Source: Bacteroidota bacterium (GTDB taxonomy: Bacteria > Bacteroidota > Bacteroidia > Cytophagales > Cyclobacteriaceae). From it: a DNA stretch of 9,801 nt. The stretch covers positions 1-9,801 of the forward strand of contig QGUY01000145.1 of assembly GCA_003242315.1 (NCBI GenBank), given 5' to 3'. This document shows, one piece after another, positions 5,988 to 9,801 of this stretch. Numbering within the stretch: the stretch's first letter is position 1; every line of letters starts with the position of its first letter. Below the pieces are notes generated by a model. The model was not told the origin of the DNA. It did not search any database and saw only the letters and a program-made list of their open reading frames with translations. The translations under genes were made by a program, and so were the position numbers.

Positions 5988-8150
5988 TTACCATCTGGGT
6001 CGTATCCCCGGGGCATAAGGGAACGATAACTTCATATAGTAGTCCAGGGAATGTTCTGGTTTTTCCAATCCTTCTGGAATTGGTCGTCGTGAAAACGTCT
6101 GAAAATACAAAACGCAGCTGTTCCTCCAAAGGACGGCTTCCTTCTCCTGGATGTTGAGCAGCATCTTTACCTGGCTGAATCTGTAAGGGTCGATGCGATT
6201 CTCAAGAGTGTTCCACATGCGCTGCATCCAGCGAACCGAGTCGACACCAGCGTAGTATTTGTGAACCAGGGCATTCCAGAGTGTTTCTCCGGATTTCATC
6301 TTGTAATCCCACGGCACGTGATGGAACCAGAGCAGGTATTCTTCTGGACATTTTTCCAGGCTGTTAAACGTTTCAGCGACGGGGGGAAAGTATTGGCTTA
6401 CCGCGTCGCTTCCAGAAGTTGTACGGTCAAAGCCAATGCCCATTGAGTCAGCACGGTGATAGTAAACCGATGTCCAATCGGGACGCCCGCCATCCACCCA
6501 CGGACCCGGACCGTAATGATGGTTTCGGCCCATGAGGTGATGCAGACCCAGCGGCGTCATGTAGTTGACTGTGATCTCTCGTGACACCATCATCATCGGC
6601 AGAATGGTTGAGATAACAATCTCATCGTTACCGAACGTCATCCTAATCCATTCTTCTGCAATCTCTTCCGCGCTGAGCTGATGATCCCATGCGAGCCGTC
6701 CGAATGCATACCAGTTTGCCTGTCCGAAGGGATGACCACACCAATTGCGATCTGTGCCGATGTTTGCGACGCCCGCCATGCCGGAGATCGAGTGTCCGTC
6801 AAGAGATCCGTCAATCACCTTTGCCACCGTTGAGCCGGGTCCTTTCGCGTATGTGTCTGCGTCAAGACACTCCTTAAACAATGTGGCCAGATAGACTAGG
6901 TGCGTGGCAAAGCCCAGGTACTCCTGGGTGATCTGGAATTCCATCATCAGGGGTGTTTTCGGCATGGCGCCGAACAATGGATGGAAGGGTTCGCGCGGCT
7001 GGAAGTCGATCGCACCATTCTTCACCTGGATAAGGACGTTGTCTTTCAGTTGACCGTCGTGAGGCACAAACTCGTTATACGCTTGCTTATGTCGATCGTC
7101 AGGCACCTTATCGTCATACACAAAAGCGCGCCACATAACGATTCCACCATGCGGTTTCAGTGCTTCAGCAAGCATGTTGGCGCCATCGGCATGGGTGCGG
7201 TTGTAGTTCTGAGGTCCGGGCTGACCCTCGGAGTTAGCTTTCACAACGAATCCACCGAAGTCGGGAATGTACCGGTAAATCTCTGTGACCTTGTCAGCCC
7301 ACCATTTACGTACTTTAGGGTCCAGCGGGTCGGCCGTTTCGTATTTGTCGATTTCCATCGGCGCATTGAACCTCGCCGTGAGATAGATCCTGATACCATA
7401 GGGGCGAAATACGTTTGCCAGCGCGGCGACCTTTTCGAGGTACGCGGGTGTAAGCACAAGCGCGTTGGCATTGACGTTCGTCACCACCGCGCCGTTAATG
7501 CCTATTGAAGCGTTGGCGCGGGCGTAGTCGCGATAGCGTGGGTCAATGTAGTCGGGAAGTTTATGCCAGTCCCATATCGAAAAGCCCGCATAGCCGCGTT
7601 CGACAGTTCGGTCGAGGTTGTCCCAGTGGTTGAGTATCCGGTATTTGATTTTGGGGACACTTGTAATTGTAAGATCCTTGAGATCTTTATGCGTTTGCAT
7701 GAGCTTCAACAGGTGGAAAACACCGTAAAGCAACCCCGCGTCTTCATTGGCAGCGATAATGATGACCTTCTTCTTGTTAAGGGTCGTGCTGGTGATGACA
7801 AACCCTTCTGTGCCTGCATTCTGAAGGTGCGCGCCAAGATTTAGCGATTGGAGTGCCGGATGGCTTGGCTTTCCGATGATGAGGGTACCATTGTTGGTAA
7901 CCGACGAAACTTTGGTAACACCCGAACCCAGAAGGCCCGGCAATGCCATCTGTAGTTCATCGTCAATCACCTGCATTGTCGGAGAATCATGCGTGAGCCA
8001 GTAGCCTTTGAGGTACTCCCGGTATTGTTTTAGTTTTCCGGAATCTGTGATTTTATCATAGCGCAACCAAAGCCGGTATCCATCTTCCGCCAGAGTACTA
8101 CTTACGGCCATGAATACGAGGAGTGCAATGAGAACGCATTTTCTTATCAT
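5988..8150 (-). CDS. GH67 alpha-glucuronidase
   Basis: This exo-enzyme removes (4-O-methyl)-D-glucuronic acid from the non-reducing-end xylose of xylo-oligosaccharides. The start is ATG 8150 (720 residues); the longer frame opens with a TTG at 8159 and is less likely. MIRKCVLIALLVFMAVSSTLA is a Sec signal, probably cleaved before EDGYRLW, so the enzyme is periplasmic or exported. Numbered from 8159, the acid is E311 in KANSEGQPGPQNY, and D385 (NGAIDFQPREP) and E413 (QITQEYLG) form the inverting pair. Their spacing of 74 and 28 residues closely matches Cellvibrio japonicus GlcA67A (E292, D365, E393). NHWDNLDRTVERGYAG and SIWDWHKLP mark the start of the barrel domain. It starts 19 nt after the lacI stop in the same direction, so the two are probably co-transcribed, and uxuA follows. 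The gene looks full length and intact. Confidence 0.97.
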   Translation of the reverse strand: MIRKCVLIALLVFMAVSSTLAEDGYRLWLRYDKITDSGKLKQYREYLKGYWLTHDSPTMQVIDDELQMALPGLLGSGVTKVSSVTNNGTLIIGKPSHPALQSLNLGAHLQNAGTEGFVITSTTLNKKKVIIIAANEDAGLLYGVFHLLKLMQTHKDLKDLTITSVPKIKYRILNHWDNLDRTVERGYAGFSIWDWHKLPDYIDPRYRDYARANASIGINGAVVTNVNANALVLTPAYLEKVAALANVFRPYGIRIYLTARFNAPMEIDKYETADPLDPKVRKWWADKVTEIYRYIPDFGGFVVKANSEGQPGPQNYNRTHADGANMLAEALKPHGGIVMWRAFVYDDKVPDDRHKQAYNEFVPHDGQLKDNVLIQVKNGAIDFQPREPFHPLFGAMPKTPLMMEFQITQEYLGFATHLVYLATLFKECLDADTYAKGPGSTVAKVIDGSLDGHSISGMAGVANIGTDRNWCGHPFGQANWYAFGRLAWDHQLSAEEIAEEWIRMTFGNDEIVISTILPMMMVSREITVNYMTPLGLHHLMGRNHHYGPGPWVDGGRPDWTSVYYHRADSMGIGFDRTTSGSDAVSQYFPPVAETFNSLEKCPEEYLLWFHHVPWDYKMKSGETLWNALVHKYYAGVDSVRWMQRMWNTLENRIDPYRFSQVKMLLNIQEKEAVLWRNSCVLYFQTFSRRPIPEGLEKPEHSLDYYMKLSFPYAPGIRPRW

Positions 8151-8169
8151 GTCTGTCAATGTTAAGCTC

Positions 8170-9195
8170 TCAATGATTCGTTCGCAGTGTCGACTGTCTG
8201 ATGATCAGGTTATGTTCAATGGTAATGACGTTTGAAGTTTCCTGTTGTGCTCCGTCAAGTTTTTTCATCAGGGTTTGAGCGGCAACTTCACCAATGATGT
8301 CGCCGGGATAGTTTACCGTGGTGAGTCCTGGTTCGATGACACTGGCCAAAGGGTCATTGTTGAAGCCGGCAACAGCGACGTCATGCGGCACACGGAGTCC
8401 GGCCTGCTTTAATGTCCGAATCACAGCGACTGCAGTGGTGTCGTTCGAGGCGAACACGCCGTCTGGTCTTGGATTCATCGCGAGCATTTTCTCCGTTGCT
8501 TCTTTGCCTGCCTGTTCAGTCAGGTCGCCCTGTACTACCAGTGGTTCATCGTAGGCTATGCCAAATTCACTAAGGGCCTGTCGGTAACCGTCGAGACGGT
8601 CGGCGTACACATTTCGATTCAGATTGCCTACGAGATGGACGATGCGGGTGCATCCCTGTTCGAGCAGATGGCGCGTGACCTCGTAGCCTGCGCGACGGTT
8701 GTCGATAACTATACTGGTGCAAGCGGGATGGTCTATCACGCGATCGAAAAACACGATGGGTATTTCCTTTTTGAGGAGTGCCTCGAAGTGGTCAAGATTT
8801 TCTGTGTTGTAAGCGAGTGACACCAGCAGGCCGTCCACCCGGCTGTTAAACATGGTGGTCACGCCCGACATCTCTTTTTTATACGATTCCTCCGATTGGC
8901 TGATGATCAGGTTATAGCCTGCGGCGTTGGCTACCTTTTCGATTCCCGCTATTACTGTCGCCATGAAGTAGCTGTTGAGTCGCGGAATCATCACGCCAAT
9001 TGTATTGGTTCGTTTTCGTCGCAGGTTACTGGCAAACGCGTTATGGCGGTATCCCATTTCGCGGGCGGCCTTCTGGATGCGTTCGCGGGTCTCCTGGCGC
9101 AGGCCCGGGTGGTCCTTTAGCCCCCGGCTGATGGTTGCGGGCGAAAGGTTAAGGGCGCGGGCTATGTCGTAAATCGTGACCTCTTTATGGCTCAT
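8170..9195 (-). CDS. LacI/GalR-family transcriptional regulator
   Basis: I start it at ATG 9195, giving 341 residues and the standard N-terminus MSHKEVTIYDIARALNLSPA; the open frame extends to 9306 but those extra 37 residues have no family likeness. The helix-turn-helix is TIYDIARALNLSPATISRGL, followed by the hinge helix in FASNLRRKR with the leucine that inserts at a central CpG. The periplasmic-binding-protein-like sensor starts at NTIGVMIPRLNSYFM and includes DGLLVSLA, VFFDRV, GCTRIVHLVG, RLDGYRQAL, PDGVFASNDTTAVAVI and VAVAGFNND. It is divergent from the GH3 gene and lies just upstream of GH67-uxuA. It probably represses both directions until it binds a xylan-derived sugar or sugar acid; the ligand is inferred from neighbours only. 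Confidence 0.96.
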   Translation of the reverse strand: MSHKEVTIYDIARALNLSPATISRGLKDHPGLRQETRERIQKAAREMGYRHNAFASNLRRKRTNTIGVMIPRLNSYFMATVIAGIEKVANAAGYNLIISQSEESYKKEMSGVTTMFNSRVDGLLVSLAYNTENLDHFEALLKKEIPIVFFDRVIDHPACTSIVIDNRRAGYEVTRHLLEQGCTRIVHLVGNLNRNVYADRLDGYRQALSEFGIAYDEPLVVQGDLTEQAGKEATEKMLAMNPRPDGVFASNDTTAVAVIRTLKQAGLRVPHDVAVAGFNNDPLASVIEPGLTTVNYPGDIIGEVAAQTLMKKLDGAQQETSNVITIEHNLIIRQSTLRTNH

Positions 9196-9260
9196 TTCAA
9201 TCGCATGCATCGCAAAATAGTCAATTGGCACAGGGTTCTGACCGCGTCGAGAGGTTTTTA

Positions 9261-9274
9261 TGCAATCGGTTGCA
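9261..9274. promoter_or_regulatory. LacI-family operator between lacI and GH3
   Basis: TGCAATCGGTTGCA fits every fixed position of the LacI/GalR operator consensus TGNAANCGNTTNCA, with arms TGCAA/TTGCA and a central CG. T-rich and A-rich flanks extend the symmetry. It lies 65 nt upstream of the lacI ATG and 44 nt upstream of the GH3 ATG, a place where one bound dimer could control both divergent promoters. The hinge leucine of the adjacent LacI protein suits a CpG-centred site. Binding by this regulator is inferred. Confidence 0.75.
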
Positions 9275-9318
9275 AAAATCATATCATTTGCCAAAATTGG
9301 AGGCAAAGAAAAACCACC

Positions 9319-9801
9319 ATGACCACCAAGCCTATGATCATCTCTACTGTCAGAACGCTCATTCTTGTTGTGGCAGCTGTTACGGTCTGCCGGGGCCAGG
9401 CGTATCTTGACCCATCACAACCGCTCGATGCACGGGTTAATGATCTTATCAGCCGGCTTACCCTGGAAGAAAAAGTTCAGCAGATGATGAACGCCACGCC
9501 GGCGATCCCGAGGCTGAACATCCCGGCGTACGACTGGTGGAATGAAAGCTTACACGGCGTTGCGCGATCCGGTGTGGCCACCGTTTTCCCCCAGGCTATT
9601 GGCCTGGGCGCCACGTTTGATGAGGATCTGATCTTCCGGATCTCGTCCGCAATCTCCGATGAGGCGCGGGCGATGTACAACGCCGCCATGGAAAAGGATT
9701 ACCATAAGCGTTATGGGGGACTAACGTTCTGGACGCCGAACATCAATATCTTCCGCGACCCGCGTTGGGGTCGGGGCCAGGAAACCTACGGGGAAGATCC
9801 T
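9319..9801 (+). CDS. GH3 beta-xylosidase/beta-glucosidase, N-terminal part
   Basis: From ATG 9319 the frame stays open for 161 codons to the window edge; whole enzymes of this type usually exceed 700 residues, so most of it is missing. The N-terminus, MTTKPMIISTVRTLILVVAA and on to about GQA, looks like a signal peptide; a Cys at 24 makes a poor lipobox. Then come DLISRLTLEEKVQQM, YDWWNESLHGVARSG, VFPQAIGLGATFDEDL, FWTPNINIFRDPRWGRGQETYGEDP, all typical of the GH3 N-terminal barrel. The WWNE-LHGVA form is commoner in xylosidase-type members, so action on xylo-oligosaccharides after GH67 has removed the glucuronic acid side group is likely but not proven. The catalytic Asp is beyond the window. 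GGAGG at 9299-9303 is 15 nt from the ATG, long for a Shine-Dalgarno. The LacI-type operator sits 44 nt upstream. Confidence 0.95.
   Translation, partial: MTTKPMIISTVRTLILVVAAVTVCRGQAYLDPSQPLDARVNDLISRLTLEEKVQQMMNATPAIPRLNIPAYDWWNESLHGVARSGVATVFPQAIGLGATFDEDLIFRISSAISDEARAMYNAAMEKDYHKRYGGLTFWTPNINIFRDPRWGRGQETYGEDP

Noticed and set aside
6900..7508. Plus-strand open frame of 202 codons
   Set aside because: Antisense to the GH67 barrel; codon-bias shadow only.
9202..9290. Bacteroidota -7/-33 promoters (TAnnTTTG type) for lacI and GH3
   Set aside because: Near matches exist (TATCATTTG at 9282-9290; TATTTTG on the minus strand near 9205) but each has wrong internal spacing and no paired -33 element, so I do not call them.
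1..9801. tRNA, rRNA, CRISPR arrays, insertion sequences
   Set aside because: No cloverleaf-like segment, spaced direct-repeat array or transposase motif was seen by eye; nearly all the window is accounted for by the genes listed.

Overview
The window reads as part of a plant-polysaccharide (probably glucuronoxylan plus a beta-glucan) utilisation region of a Bacteroidota bacterium, most likely from the Chitinophagia/Cytophagia side. This placement is inferred from protein style: a LacI regulator with the TIYDIARALNLSPATISRGL type of N-terminus, a GH9 with an N-terminal Ig-like domain, a GH67 with a Sec signal, A-rich leaders instead of strong Shine-Dalgarno sequences, and intergenic octamer/palindrome repeats. 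No SusC/SusD pair is present here.

Layout. (1) 1-3388, minus strand: an operon-like run, in transcription order GH9 glycoside hydrolase, CE4/NodB-type polysaccharide deacetylase, then a ROK-family sugar kinase that runs off the left edge. (2) 3513-4256, plus strand: a DeoR-family regulator divergent from the GH9. (3) 4257-4683: a non-conserved stretch with a possible 54-residue single-span membrane ORF (minus) and a REP-like 23-bp palindrome. (4) 4684-9195, minus strand: LacI regulator, GH67 alpha-glucuronidase and mannonate dehydratase UxuA, in transcription order; arrays of 8-bp repeats fill the GH67-uxuA gap. (5) 9319-9801, plus strand: the start of a GH3 beta-xylosidase/beta-glucosidase, divergent from lacI. 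A sequence matching the classic LacI-family operator TGNAANCGNTTNCA lies between the two.

How it fits together. GH67 removes (4-O-methyl)glucuronic acid from xylo-oligosaccharides. UxuA acts in the hexuronate route (mannonate to 2-keto-3-deoxygluconate) that consumes glucuronate. GH3 would cut the remaining xylo- or gluco-oligosaccharides. GH9 and CE4 would attack the beta-glucan and acetylated backbone, and the ROK kinase would phosphorylate a released hexose. LacI and DeoR proteins are the likely local sensors.

The most unusual point is the GH9/CE4 junction. The GH9 frame ends at A AAA AAG followed directly by TAA, which is the dnaX-type -1 slippery heptamer. A GGAGGT lies 9 nt upstream and a possible hairpin lies downstream. 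The -1 frame runs straight into the conserved start of the CE4 domain, which has no ATG, GTG or TTG of its own before its catalytic motif. Either this is a programmed -1 frameshift making a GH9-CE4 fusion next to free GH9, or an indel in the A8 run has split a fused gene.
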